From DAISVY01 sp036826635 (GTDB lineage Bacteria; Zixibacteria; MSB-5A5; GN15; FEB-12), in assembly GCA_036826635.1 (NCBI GenBank), contig DAISVY010000002.1:62001-126000 (forward strand): a DNA stretch of 64,000 nt, written 5' to 3'. The notes below the pieces were generated by a model that was not told where the DNA came from, ran no database searches, and was given only the letters and a program-made list of their open reading frames with translations. Shown piece after piece: positions 43,401 to 54,000 of this stretch (within the stretch, counting starts at the first letter, position 1; each line of letters starts with the position of its first letter). A program made the translations under genes and the position numbers.

Positions 43401-45173
43401 CTCGACATCGTACTCCGTAAGCGTGAACAGGGCCACCGGGTCATGGTTGACGGTCAGTTCGGCGGGGGTATCGGTGCGAATAGTGATGGAAGGATCGCCG
43501 AAGATGGTCCAGGCGTTGAACTCAGTCACCCCACCCGAACCGTTAAGATCCATCATAAAGCAGGAACTGTTGAAACACAGACCACCGATAGTCATGATAT
43601 CTTCCGCCACCAGCAGATCCACGGCCTCGTCCTGGGCATCCATGGGCGGGTTCCAGTCCTGGGAAATGACCGACATATAGGTGGCAATGGCGCCCGTCGG
43701 GTTACCGTTGTGAGTCGCCCGCAGCCAGGCTTCACCGAAACAGGTAGTACTGATAAAATTGCCGTTGTAACAGGCTACGCTGAAAACAAACGGCAGCATG
43801 TTGTCGTTGGTCAATTGATTGACGTTACTGTTACTGAAATTGGAACTGCTCCACGACGTGGTGCTGCCGTGACCGGTATAATTCAAATAGCTGCGGCCAC
43901 TGTTCAGTGCGTTGGCCACCGTGGCAGCGCTGGCACCGGGATCATATATCTGATCAACTTCCGTATAAGTAAAAGCCAGCAGATCTTCGCGCATCAGATT
44001 GGAATGCTCATAGTCGTATTCACCGTGATGACCCGGCCCCTGATTCGAGGCCACTCCGGTCCCTTTATGGAACCAATCGGTGCCCGGAGGATTCATCTCG
44101 TAAGTGAGGGTACGCTCGACCTGGGTTTCCACGTCCGCCACACTCTGGGCCGAGAACCGCCCGACAAAAATATCCGGGTAATTGTCACCGCCGGCAACCT
44201 TCGAATAGCTGGGATCGGACGATCCCGAACCGCCCGGCGATACCTGAGCGGCGTCGCCCACCAGCAACACCCAGGCCAGATTGGTAGCGGGATCATCGTA
44301 GAAATTCTGAATGTAAGCATCGATAGCCGAACTGGTATTACCGATAGTCGAAACATCTACAATCGTCGTCCTGATTCCCTTCTGCAATTTCCAGTCGACC
44401 AGCGGCAACATGGCGTCGTGAAAACCATCGTAAGTGATAATGAGCATATCGCCATGATCTTCGACCAGATTATATTTGCCTTGCTGAAAAGCGTAGTTGA
44501 TAAAACGACGCTGATAGGTCTTTTCGAATTCCGGCACCAGCTTACCGGCGTTTTTGCCGCGTTCGAGTACGTTGATTTCTCCCGGACCATCGGCCGTCAC
44601 TTCGACCGTAACCGAAGTATACACCCGCAGGGTCTTGCTTGATGGCTGATACTGAAAACCGTTCAGTTCAATAACCGTGGCCCGGTAGTCGCGCATTATG
44701 TATGGTTCCCGGATAGCGGCCAGTTCGGTCGGATACCATTCCGAACCGGAGTACACGTCGCCGAACGTGTACGGAACGTCCTCGGGGTTTATCGTGCGCG
44801 GCAGACTGCCCTTCGACGGCACTACCGGCGTGTTGGGAATATCGACATATTCCGCCGCGACAACCTTCAAAGCCATCCTGGTATCATCGGGGATAATAAT
44901 ACTGCGACAAAGCCTGGGCAGAGCCGGTTCCCCCTCGTTCAGGAGAATGCCTTCCCGGCCGCAGTTCACATCGTAGAATGTCTCACCGTTTATGTCAACC
45001 GCGTTCTGATTATAGGCTCCGATTTCGAAACGAACCACTGTCCGATAGCTGTTCGATTCCTCAACCGTAACCTGAACATCGTCACTGATATTTCCAACCA
45101 CGACGTGCTCGCCCGAAGCCGCAGCTCCCGCCAGAAAAAGGATTGAAAACACCATTACCCACAAGTTGCGCAT
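40497..45173 (-). CDS. Gingipain R-like C25 protease with dockerin-like tail
   Basis: A 1558-residue secreted protease with signal peptide (to about 20), a gingipain-type propeptide (about 25-230), then the C25 domain. The His435 (NYTGHGS) and Cys468 (FSVACYNGNF) dyad has the same 33-residue spacing as RgpB, and the following FGEAWLRATHNGNPTGAIA matches RgpB around its active-site loop, so it is closer to Rgp than the 34599 protein. An Ig-like domain (about 575-655), several CARDB-like domains and a cleaved-adhesin-like jelly roll follow; the dockerin-like pair occupies about 1480-1558. Arg-specificity is plausible but not shown by sequence. The start has GGAAGGCAGG upstream. Long gaps on each side contain no gene. 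Confidence 0.93.
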   Translation of the reverse strand: MRNLWVMVFSILFLAGAAASGEHVVVGNISDDVQVTVEESNSYRTVVRFEIGAYNQNAVDINGETFYDVNCGREGILLNEGEPALPRLCRSIIIPDDTRMALKVVAAEYVDIPNTPVVPSKGSLPRTINPEDVPYTFGDVYSGSEWYPTELAAIREPYIMRDYRATVIELNGFQYQPSSKTLRVYTSVTVEVTADGPGEINVLERGKNAGKLVPEFEKTYQRRFINYAFQQGKYNLVEDHGDMLIITYDGFHDAMLPLVDWKLQKGIRTTIVDVSTIGNTSSAIDAYIQNFYDDPATNLAWVLLVGDAAQVSPGGSGSSDPSYSKVAGGDNYPDIFVGRFSAQSVADVETQVERTLTYEMNPPGTDWFHKGTGVASNQGPGHHGEYDYEHSNLMREDLLAFTYTEVDQIYDPGASAATVANALNSGRSYLNYTGHGSTTSWSSSNFSNSNVNQLTNDNMLPFVFSVACYNGNFISTTCFGEAWLRATHNGNPTGAIATYMSVISQDWNPPMDAQDEAVDLLVAEDIMTIGGLCFNSSCFMMDLNGSGGVTEFNAWTIFGDPSITIRTDTPAELTVNHDPVALFTLTEYDVEVVGVEDALCAVYANGVLYGSAYTDVNGMASIPLAEALPIGESITLTVTAFNAQPYVAEIPVITPSGPYVVYGDYLSVNDAPGNGNGLADAGEEILMGVRLINVGPDDGININATVSTTDPYVTVVDSTENYGTIPADFGTGYVADGFSFEIAGDIPDYHRVAFDLEITGTGRETWTGGFDLVVHAPYLGVESVLIDDASGNDNEVVDPGETAQLVLTLGNSGSGQNYAVEALLTQTDPYITITDDHGTFGFIDSLTGLADNAGDVFEIVADAACPVGYTVTLSLEVTTQSGYSTDLTFDIIVGDRAIVFFDDFSTDLGWGELGGSADWEIGPLAGLGGDPEEDHSPSEDNRVLGNDLSSDGRYGNNIAETDYITSPVIDCGNMSGVIMSYYHQLGVQGQPYDKATLEVFDGSAWSSLYENPTQVVQEDGWVHEEYDLTMVADYNPSFQIRFGLGPTNAVGGYAGWNIDDIEVKGYGTVGPPHLELAQSGLSDSMQAGGQKQDYIRIRNTGDGTLSIRFTSSSEFLDFSSEPQVIYQHDSLDFAVKVDASDLGCGDHYASIGYVSNDRELSSGTLPVHVHIYSPEVYIAEAEIAQVLQIGEESTYPLVITNNGPGRLDYTVGCQMLPTGKGGTRTGGPDEFGHLWISSDDPGGPAVEWVDIAAVGTEVTLEDNSYAGPFSIGFGFPFYDSLYTEFYVGSNGILTFDAGSDRADNCNLPNTGFNGSLIAMWWDDLDISLGGHVYYYHDVANDRLVLSFVGVPISLHPDGTGTLSFQAVLMPNGVISLNYNVMYSGTATLQSGTVGLQNSEASDGLSVVYNDQFMHSQLSVLISAAHWLTADPVSGSVDPYAQTTVDLMFDATDLERGDYTGSVVVSSNDPANPSWGTPVTLTVANGCCVGITGNVDCDGAQSIDMGDLTILIDHLFISLAPLCCEAEANVDVSGGVDMGDLTKLIDHLFISLESLPACP

Positions 45174-45706
45174 AGCCTGCCTTCCCTAATTTTAATAGCT
45201 GTATGTGGAACAAGCGTGTTCCGCGAGTACCAGTTGTCGGCCCCAAAAGCGAAGTAGTACCAAAAAGATACCACTCATTCCCCCCACATCATTTTAATAT
45301 ATGCAAAAATCCCGGTTTTCCAACCAAAACAATGGGGTCAACACTCCCCGACGGCCGATCCTGTCCCCCGACATAAGAACCGATTAGACAATATGTTAAG
45401 ATCGCCACTGATCATTTGTCGCCGACCTTCACCGCCAGGGGCGATTGGTCTATCGACAGGGAGTATCCACACGTTAGCTTTTCAGACCAGAATCAGCCCA
45501 TTAGTACGTATTATATACTCACTAATAGCGCGTTGACGACGATCCCCGATAAAGATTAGTTGGTCCTGACAGCAGAGGGTCTATTGAATCCTCACTCATC
45601 TTGCTCAGACACCATGCTGGTGAGGATTTACCATGCTGGCGAAAGAGCGAGAGTATCTGTCGAACTCCAATACGGCGGATACTCCGCTCATTTGTCATTT
45701 TTACTT
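45174..45706. other. 533-base gap between the C25 gene and the kinase partner gene
   Basis: No open frame with coding character and no clear RNA gene was seen. The only notable features are a 10-base direct repeat ACCATGCTGG at 45611 and 45630 and an A/T-rich part near 45285-45330 that could hold the C25 promoter, for which I could not fix the boxes. Confidence 0.5.
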
Positions 45707-46345
45707 TTACTGTGGGGGATCGGGATAGTCCGGTATACTCCAGCCGGTCTGGCCGCCATCGTCACCACCGCCGCTAAGGGCCAGGACGGTCACGGCCGCC
45801 AGGGCAACACCACCGGCCACGTAGAGCCATAACTTCTTTCGGCCCGTCTTTTTCTCTGACAAAGCAAAGAGGGAATCTCTTCTGGCTGCTTCGGCGCGTT
45901 CCTGCTCCAGTCGGCGTTCTTCGGCCGCCGTTTCCCTGGCCTCATCCCGCCAGACTGTGAGATCGGGCGCGCTGATAGGAAGTTCCCCCAAGCAAGCGGG
46001 AAACACCCGGAAAGCCTGAAGTAGTTGCTCGAAGACGGCCTCTCGCAGACGGTCACCCTCGCCCTGCAACTCAATATAGTAGATCGTTCCCAGCAGAATG
46101 TGGGCGTTGGCTTGCTCTGACACCGGGGCCAGCGGAGATTCGAGAAGGTCCAGCAACTCTTTCTTGGCGCACTGGAGATACGCCTGGTTGAAGGCCCGTC
46201 GTGCGCTCTCGACCGACGGAGCCGCCGTGTCGTAAATGCAATCGACTTCCTGCGCCAACAAAGGTTCGGGAAGCACCAATGAACCCATAAGCAGAAGTAC
46301 TACCGCCCAGGCGGTGCTGCGGAAAATTCCGGTTTCGCGTTTCAT
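45707..46345 (-). CDS. Small membrane partner of the Ser/Thr kinase (copy 2)
   Basis: A 212-residue paralogue of the 2429-3094 protein: signal peptide (to about 31), a helical domain with the shared CIYD-A-PSVESARRAF, CAKKELLDLL, AHILLGTIYY and GELPISAPDL blocks, then a charged Glu/Arg-rich coiled-coil-like region (145-175), one membrane segment and a GGGDDGG tail ending in Pro-rich DYPDPPQ. The coiled-coil-like region is new compared with copy 1, where the equivalent is Glu/Val-rich. It follows its kinase with a 10-base gap. The recurrence of the pair argues that the two proteins work together. No known family name applies. Confidence 0.8.
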   Translation of the reverse strand: MKRETGIFRSTAWAVVLLLMGSLVLPEPLLAQEVDCIYDTAAPSVESARRAFNQAYLQCAKKELLDLLESPLAPVSEQANAHILLGTIYYIELQGEGDRLREAVFEQLLQAFRVFPACLGELPISAPDLTVWRDEARETAAEERRLEQERAEAARRDSLFALSEKKTGRKKLWLYVAGGVALAAVTVLALSGGGDDGGQTGWSIPDYPDPPQ

Positions 46346-46355
46346 AGACAGTAAA

Positions 46356-48044
46356 TCACCTCTCGCCGCCGTTCGACCAATAGATCGTCATATCCACCCT
46401 CCCGCTCTCACGCCAGGACGGAGTATCCAGATTGACCTCGGCTGAAGGACCGAACTTATATCTCTGGGGACGTGCGATAACCGAATCAACCTTTCGCCCC
46501 ATTCCATCCGCGCCCCACACGGCAAATTCCATCAGCCATCGTCCAACCGGTATATGAAGATCGAAAATAGGCAGAAATTGATACTTGTGCGATCCGCCAT
46601 TCAGAACGATTTCAACGCTGCCGCCCTGAAGATCGGGGGGAACAGCACCAATGAAAAGAGATACCGATGGTCGGTCCATAAACTCATCGGCCAGATTATA
46701 AACTCGGCTGACCGGGGCATTCACGCTTATGGTATCCTCGAAAAGGGGAAACGAAGGATGCACCAAGCGGATTTCATATTCACCGGGCGCCATAGACAAA
46801 GCCTTACCGGTCGGTCGCTTGATACCATCAATAACAAGCCTCGACAGCTCCGATGGCGGTTCAATACTTACTTCGAGATCGTAACTGGGTGGCGGCTCCG
46901 GGCGTTCTACAACAACCGGAGGTTTCTCGACAATCGTTTCAGTCTCAACGACCTGTTTCTTAACAATACCCACCCGGGTTGACTCCCGTCCCGGGGGTAC
47001 CGAGGTTTCGACGGCATCAGGCGTCGCGCTGTCGATCACGGTGACCGGGATTGAATCGACTGTCGCTGTTGTATCCTCTGTCTTCGTATCCGACTGAAAC
47101 CACGAGGTCACTTGCTGCCGGCCTTGGGGGGAAAACAGTACCACGACTGTCGCGATCAATACCACCGCGCCCGCCACCAGCCACCAGCGCGAACGGCGGT
47201 AAACCCGCGTGACCTTCTTTAACTCCTGATGCATCGCCCCAATTGTCTTGTAACGATCGGAGGGAACGGGCTGAGTCGCCCTTCTGAGAATATGCCTCAG
47301 GCGATGGGACAACCGTCGTCCTCTGGACTTGCCGCTTCGCGCCTCATAGTCCTGGAGTTTCTCGAAAGGGGTCCTTCCCGTTGTCAGCTTGAGCAAAGTC
47401 GCTCCGACCTCATAGATATCACTGAGAAAGGGATCGTATTGCTGCTGGGGATTCAGCCGCTCCGGGGCGGCGAACTGTGGCGTTAGTACCATCAGTCCCG
47501 TTCCGGTCAGAGTGGTGGCATCCATTTCCTTGGCGATACCGAAATCTATCAGGTAAACGTGATCATTGCGGTCGACCATGATATTACCCGGTTTAACATC
47601 CCGGTGTGCGATACTTTTCCCGTGAGCATATGCCAGGGCCGCGGTGACAGCACGAGCGATGTCGAGAAAGGTCGACTCAGCCAGGCCGCCCTCCTGCTCG
47701 AGCAATTCGCGGCCGTCCAGACCGTCGATATATGGCATCACCAGGGCACGTTCTTTTGGGAAATAGTCAATAATACGACAGATGTTCGGATGGTCCAACC
47801 GGCAGAGAATCTTCGCTTCGCGCTCAAAGCGTTCGCGTGACTGCACCCGTTTGAGGAATTTGATAACCACCCGCTGCTCGGGCAAATTGACGTTGACAGC
47901 CTCGTAAACTTCGCCGAAACCTCCCCCGCCGAGATGAACGGTAATCCGGTATTTATCGGCCACTACCCAATCAATTAGCGATTTGGGATCAAACCCCTCG
48001 TCCCACTTCGAGCTGCCATCATCTGGAGATCGGTTATCTGTCAT
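46356..48044 (-). CDS. Transmembrane Ser/Thr protein kinase (copy 2)
   Basis: A 562-residue Hanks-type kinase paralogous to 3138-4832. Gly loop GGGGFGEVYEAV, Lys62, HRDVKPGN with Asp149, DFG Asp167 and APE are intact. NVNLPEQRVVIKFLKRVQSRERFEREAKIL is nearly the same as in copy 1. One membrane segment at about 288-306 follows, then a Thr/Asp/Val linker and a PEGA-like domain (LVIDGIKRPTGKALSMAPGEYEIRLVHPSFP), which is also present in copy 1, then a beta-rich region. The ATG lacks a strong ribosome-binding site. It begins 23 bases after the stop of the giant beta-helix gene and 10 bases before its partner, so the three genes are probably one operon. Confidence 0.92.
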   Translation of the reverse strand: MTDNRSPDDGSSKWDEGFDPKSLIDWVVADKYRITVHLGGGGFGEVYEAVNVNLPEQRVVIKFLKRVQSRERFEREAKILCRLDHPNICRIIDYFPKERALVMPYIDGLDGRELLEQEGGLAESTFLDIARAVTAALAYAHGKSIAHRDVKPGNIMVDRNDHVYLIDFGIAKEMDATTLTGTGLMVLTPQFAAPERLNPQQQYDPFLSDIYEVGATLLKLTTGRTPFEKLQDYEARSGKSRGRRLSHRLRHILRRATQPVPSDRYKTIGAMHQELKKVTRVYRRSRWWLVAGAVVLIATVVVLFSPQGRQQVTSWFQSDTKTEDTTATVDSIPVTVIDSATPDAVETSVPPGRESTRVGIVKKQVVETETIVEKPPVVVERPEPPPSYDLEVSIEPPSELSRLVIDGIKRPTGKALSMAPGEYEIRLVHPSFPLFEDTISVNAPVSRVYNLADEFMDRPSVSLFIGAVPPDLQGGSVEIVLNGGSHKYQFLPIFDLHIPVGRWLMEFAVWGADGMGRKVDSVIARPQRYKFGPSAEVNLDTPSWRESGRVDMTIYWSNGGER

Positions 48045-48067
48045 ATATACTGCTGTCCACCGCCCAC

Positions 48068-51000
48068 TTATTTAAGCAATATCATTTTACGGCTCGCCGC
48101 AAAACCATCCGTGTCAAGTCGGTAAAAATAAACACCGCTGGCGACCGGTTCACCGTCGCCGTTGCGACCGTCCCACAAAATCGTATGCACACCCGCCGAC
48201 AACTGCCGGTCGATCAATGTCACCACGCGCTGGCCGAGTATATTCAGTACGTCCAGACGTACCCGCTGCGGAGCGGGCAGAGCGAATCTGATCGACGTGG
48301 ACGGATTGAAAGGATTCGGATAGTTCTGATCCAGAGCAAAATCATCGGGCATGGTCGTCGGGGTCGCATTCAAATCCCTCACGAACGCCTCCGAACCCAC
48401 CGCCAGTTGATAGACTACACCGGACACCGTAGGCACCTGCGGCAAGATCAACCGACGGTCCGGATGCAAGCGGTAGGCACTCCCGGATTCGGGGTCGACC
48501 AGATACACCTGGAGATGCTCGGAAAGATCCTCGCAATCGGCCATGCTCAGATGAGCCGCTTCGCCGGTATTCCCTCGCACCAGCATATCGAACAGCCAGC
48601 CAGTGGCGGAATCGGAACGAATATCACCGGCCAGCAACTCCCGATGGCTATCGGATTCAGTCCTCATGAAGGCCAGCGAAACGTACTTGTCAAACGGCGG
48701 CGGCTCGCTGAAATCGTAGCGGTCGGCACCGTCGGACGCATCCGGTTCCACACCCACCATGTTGACCCGATCAGCAGTGTGGGATGACTCAAGGCTCAGT
48801 GTCAAACGCCATGAATTCTCTGCATTCGCCAAAGGAGTCCTTGAAGCTGCTCCCGCACTGCCAGCGCTTCCAGCGCTTCGATATGGCAGCCGCAGTACTT
48901 TATTGTCTGCCGAGTCGTTCTTAACCCAGTAGCCGCAGAACGGCTCCAAGTTGTCAACCGTGATGTAGCTGGTTTGCGACCCGGTCCCCGATTCATACGC
49001 CCAAGCAACGGACTGAATACCCGGCTCGGCTATTCGATCAGCCCAAGCCACGGGAAACGCGAACGGCGCGGCAATCTGGTTCCAGCCGGGTTCAAGGGCA
49101 ATCGTGTCATAGTAAAGCCCGCCGATCAACTGCGACGTGTCCGGAACGGCCGAAAGACCGTCCGCCCCTACGGCGGCACCTTCGGCCATGCACAGCCAGT
49201 AACCTTTCTTGCGCTCAATCGCACCGACAGCGCTGTTGGTTTGATAGCTCGCCGTCTGCGGGCTCCAGCGACCGACCCGCCAGGTCGTATCGGAAGGCAC
49301 CCCCAACTCGTCCCCAAAGACGTCAGCCAACTCGTCGGCAGCCGGGTCTATATCATAGGGGAAACCGACCATGCTCCAGGCGTGCGAAGGCCAGTCGGGG
49401 CCGGTTTCATTCTCAAGCTCCACCTGCAGCCAGTAAGGGTGATGCTCGGCGCTGTCAACCGGAAGTGTCCAGCCACGCCCCGCCACCACAGCGTGGAAAT
49501 AGTACTCGATTCCTCTTGGACCAAGCGAGTCAGCGGGTATCACACCGACGTAAGTCTCTTCGGCCAAATCCATGGCGACCGTATCCCAACTCGGCTCGCC
49601 ACCGACCCGAAAGACCAGCGACACCTCGTCAGGACTTCCCCCCACCTGCACCGACAGCGAACAGGCCCGACCCGCACTCGACTGCGAGGGATTGGGCAGT
49701 TCCGTAAAATCAGGGCGGTCGAGATTCCACAGTACCGTTATGTCCTTGCTTTGATAATTGGCCGTGGCCAGATCAATGTCGCCGTCGCGGTCGAAATCGG
49801 CAGCGACAATATCCCATGGTTCATATCCGACCGAATAAGCGGTGTCGATCACGAAGCCACCGCCGGAATTAAGCAAGACAGTAACGTCGCACGACTGACT
49901 TCCGGGAACCGCCAGGTCCAGGTCTCCATCGCCGTCCAGGTCAGCCACCGCAAGCGAATGCGACCACTCACCGACAACGTAGTAGTCTGGATCTTCAAAA
50001 ACTCCCGTACCGTCGTTGCGGAACACCACGGCTTTGGCCGGAGAGTCACCGGTCACGGCACATACATCTACCCAGCCGTCGCCGGTGATATCCGCAGCCA
50101 CCGCAGCCGTCATGAGACCGGATGCGGTATAGGTTGCAACATACGGTGGGTCTGAACACAGGCAATGGTTGGACACCGAGACAACATTGGATCCGGCCGT
50201 GACAATGTTAGGTTCATAATACGGCCGTAAGATATCCGTGACCAACACTGCCTGAACATCAATATCTTCTTCCATCGCACAGAAAGGGCGGAGATCCCCA
50301 TCACCGTCGTTCAGCAGAAATGACACGGTATCGGTGGTTTTGTCACCTGCCACGACCAGATCGACACAGCCGTCCCCGGTCAGATCACTCGCCGCCACAC
50401 TGACTGCACTTCCTATCACCCCGTAGGCCGAGTCCCGCAGGGACACACCGTCGCCGACATCCGGCCACACCGAAAGCGTATTGCCACCGGCGCTTATCAG
50501 ATCAATGAGACTGTCGCCGTCCATATCGGCAGTCACCAAGACCTTCATATAAGGCGCTGCGGCTGCTGTCTGACGCGTGAAGGTTCCGTTGCCGGCATTG
50601 TGGTATATCCACAGACTATCGCTTTCGCCCCCGGCTGCCAGGTCCGGATAACCGTCGTTGTCGAAGTCCGCCGCGCAAATGGCGTATATGTAGCCCAGAG
50701 TGTCGACGACATCCACACTGAAGGCAGCCGTACCGCTTGAAGCCGCCGTTCGAAACGACCATGAGTGCGAACTAAGTGCAATGCCTTCGACCGATTCGAT
50801 GTCATTGGTCAGGACGACTTCGACTACCTCGCCTATGAGGAAGTCGTCATACGGTTCAAAGGTCGCTGTTCTGGTCGGTTCACTGTAGGCGATACTGCCG
50901 CGATGCCTCCCGCTCTGGTTTCCCCTCACCACGAACGTCTGGTTATTAATCGTAGTCTCGTCCATAGGTGCGTTGAACGTAACCGTTATCACATCGTCGG

Positions 51001-54000
51001 GCCGGGCCTCAACGGAATTAGCCTCGGGGGAAGTGCTGAACACCTCCGGGCGGATCACATTCCGGTATACGAAGACGCCGGCATCGAGGCCGCTGTGAGT
51101 ACCGGCCAGGTCCATATCGCCGTCCAGATCAAAATCCGCAACACAGAGACGCTGAAGGGAATCGGTACTCCAGCTAAACCCTAGCGAGAAGTTCCCGTCG
51201 CCATCGTTCAACATGATATCAAAATCGATCTGATAAACAGAAGACGGGTACATCACCCCCACGTCCAGATCTCTGTCGCCGTCGAAGTCCGCGGCCACCA
51301 CATCGTAAACACCAGCATTCCCATAGAGGTCGTAGGTCGAGACCACAGCCAGATTTCGATTGCCGTTGTTGAGCACAACCGACAGCCACGGCCTGCCACT
51401 GCCGCCCGCCGAAACGAAGTCGATCAGGCGATCACCGTTCACATCACCTGCGACCAAACCGACTGGCGCATCCTGAAGACCCAGTGTCAGACCGTTGTCA
51501 AAGCCCTTGCCCCACAACGCGGCCAGATTGTCCGAGTTGGAGTTTACCAGGCCGAAATCCAGCCAACCGTCGTTGTCCAGATCTCCAATCCGGATGTCCT
51601 TCGGCTCGTAACCGGAGGTGCTTTTCGACCAGGCGGCTGAAAACTTGGGATATCCCTGGTTCTTCCACATCGCAACACCGTGATAGCCACCCACCAGTAT
51701 GGAAGCGGCCAGGATATCCAGATCGCCGTCATAGTCAAGGTCGGCCACCGACATCGTCGGAATACCAAGCGAGCCAGTATTGACAACGGTATCCTGATGG
51801 AAATACCCGGTACCATTTCCCCCGAAGAAAACCACATTACCCGAGTCATTGCCAAAAACCAGGTCGATGTCGCCGTCAAGGTCGAAATCCCCCGCGGCCA
51901 GAGACTGCACAATCCCGCCCGTACTGTGGGTGCCCTTTATCGTGAAGGTACCGTCACCGTCATTCAAAGCCACAACCGCGTAAGGTTCGTCCGCGCTGGC
52001 AACGATAATATCCGGCGCCCGGTCACGGTTGACATCGACCGCCATTATCTCGGACGGGTAAAAACCAATGGCGTAAATAGAGTCTTGAACCATATAGACT
52101 CCGCCACCGGTGGCTCCGATTGTAAACGACCATGAGCAGCTCTCGAGCAGATGCCCGCCCGCCAGACCTGAAACATTGGTAGAGATAAACACACTGACCT
52201 GTTCTCCCGAGACAAAACGCCGGTGAGGTGTAAATGTAACCGTTCGGGAAGAACTGTCGTAGACTATCGCCCCGCTGTGGGGTCCCGTCATGCTCGCATG
52301 AACGCGAAAGGTTGTGCTGTTAAAACTGGCCGGGTCCATATCCATGTCGAACACGACTGAAATCTGCTGATTGGTTGGCAAACCGGAGACGTTGAGAGGT
52401 GGATCAATAGACACGATCTGCGGCGGCACCTGTACATCATAGGCCCCAATAAGTACTCCGCAGCTATTGCTATCGGCCAGGCAGGGCGAGCTGGGCAGCA
52501 AATGGAAATCGGCTCGGGTTGTATCATAGAACATCGGGTCGGCATACAGGTTGCCGTTCTGGCCGTACTGATCGGCGATGCACCCCGTCCAGTCACCGCC
52601 CTCATTGCCGTAGACGTCGGTGCAGCTAAGTACCACGTTTCCTTCCCAGCAGTGCACCAATACCGGGCCTCGACTGAAGGCAACGATGCACGCACTCAGG
52701 GAACAAGCAGCGTTCGACGACACGTACACCGCACTCCCTTCCATCGCGAAGTTCCCGGCTAACGTACAATTGCTAAGCACCGGACAACCACCATCACAGC
52801 AGTAGAGTGCACCGCCCCAGCCATCGTCATAGCTTGCCATATTCCGCGCCATAAGGCAATGCGAAAATACCGGCGAAGCACTATCACAGAATATGGCACC
52901 TCCGTGCAAGGATCTCGCTTCGTTTCCTGTAAAACTGCAATGCGAAAAGACCGGAGAGCAGCGGTTGCAGATAACGGCACCTCCGAAGTCCTCAAATGTG
53001 ATGTTCCGTTCGAAGCGGCAATCAGTAAAGTCACCCTTAACACCACTGCCGCAGCCTACGGCGCCAGCCCCGTAGGTAGAGGTGTTATTGTAGAAAAAGC
53101 AGTCGTCGACTTTTAGAGATGATAACCCGACTAATGCCAGCGCACCGCCCATCCTCTCCGCGTCATTGTAAGAAAAAGTACACGAGGAAATATCGAGGCT
53201 GTCGGCAAAACCACAGGCTATCGCACCGCCGGAGGCGCCGGAGGCATAACACTGGTTACCGTCGAATGTACAACTGTCAATCTTAACGGATGAGGCGCTC
53301 ACCGAAATCGCCCCGCCCCCGCCATATATGACGCTATTGGAAGTAAACGTACAACCGGTAATCTCAACGGTCGAACAATCGGTACAATAAAGCGCTCCAC
53401 CGGCCTCGTACGCATGGTTACTGGAAAATATACAACTGTCCAGGACCAGCGACGAGGCGATGCAGGCAATTGCTCCCCCCATCTGCTCATCGCCCATATT
53501 ACTCGCGAAATAACAATCGCTGACATACATACTCGATCCGGAATCACAGCACAAAGCCGCCCCATCCGGCCATATGGCCTTACCGTCGGTTTCGCCATTT
53601 CCTTTCCAGGCCGATGCCCCGGTCGTGTTGTAGAGAAATGAGCAGTTGTCTATCCGTGGCGAAGAGGCTTTGCAGTAGAAAGCTCCGGAATAGGCAATCT
53701 GACTGAAAACGCAGTTGCGTATGGTCGGCGATGAAGAATCGCAGTAAATACCACCTGCCCATTCAAAACTCCCCGCGTCGTTGGCCCGCGTGAGCGTGAA
53801 CCCGACCACTACGGCGTTGCTGTCTTCGTGGTTGTGGAAGTAAAATCCCCGGCTGTACAACGCGTCGCCGGTATCGCGAACGATGATCGTGGTTGAGTCT
53901 GGACCCCACAGAGATATCAGCGATATGAGCTTGCCGCCGAAGTCGATATCGCGGTTGTCCGGTCCCTCGTAAGTTCCCGGCCGGACGTAAATGGTGTCGC

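Noticed and set aside
45174..45706. tRNA or small RNA gene in the gap
   Set aside because: No cloverleaf, T-loop motif or promoter-plus-terminator pair was found; only a 10-base direct repeat.
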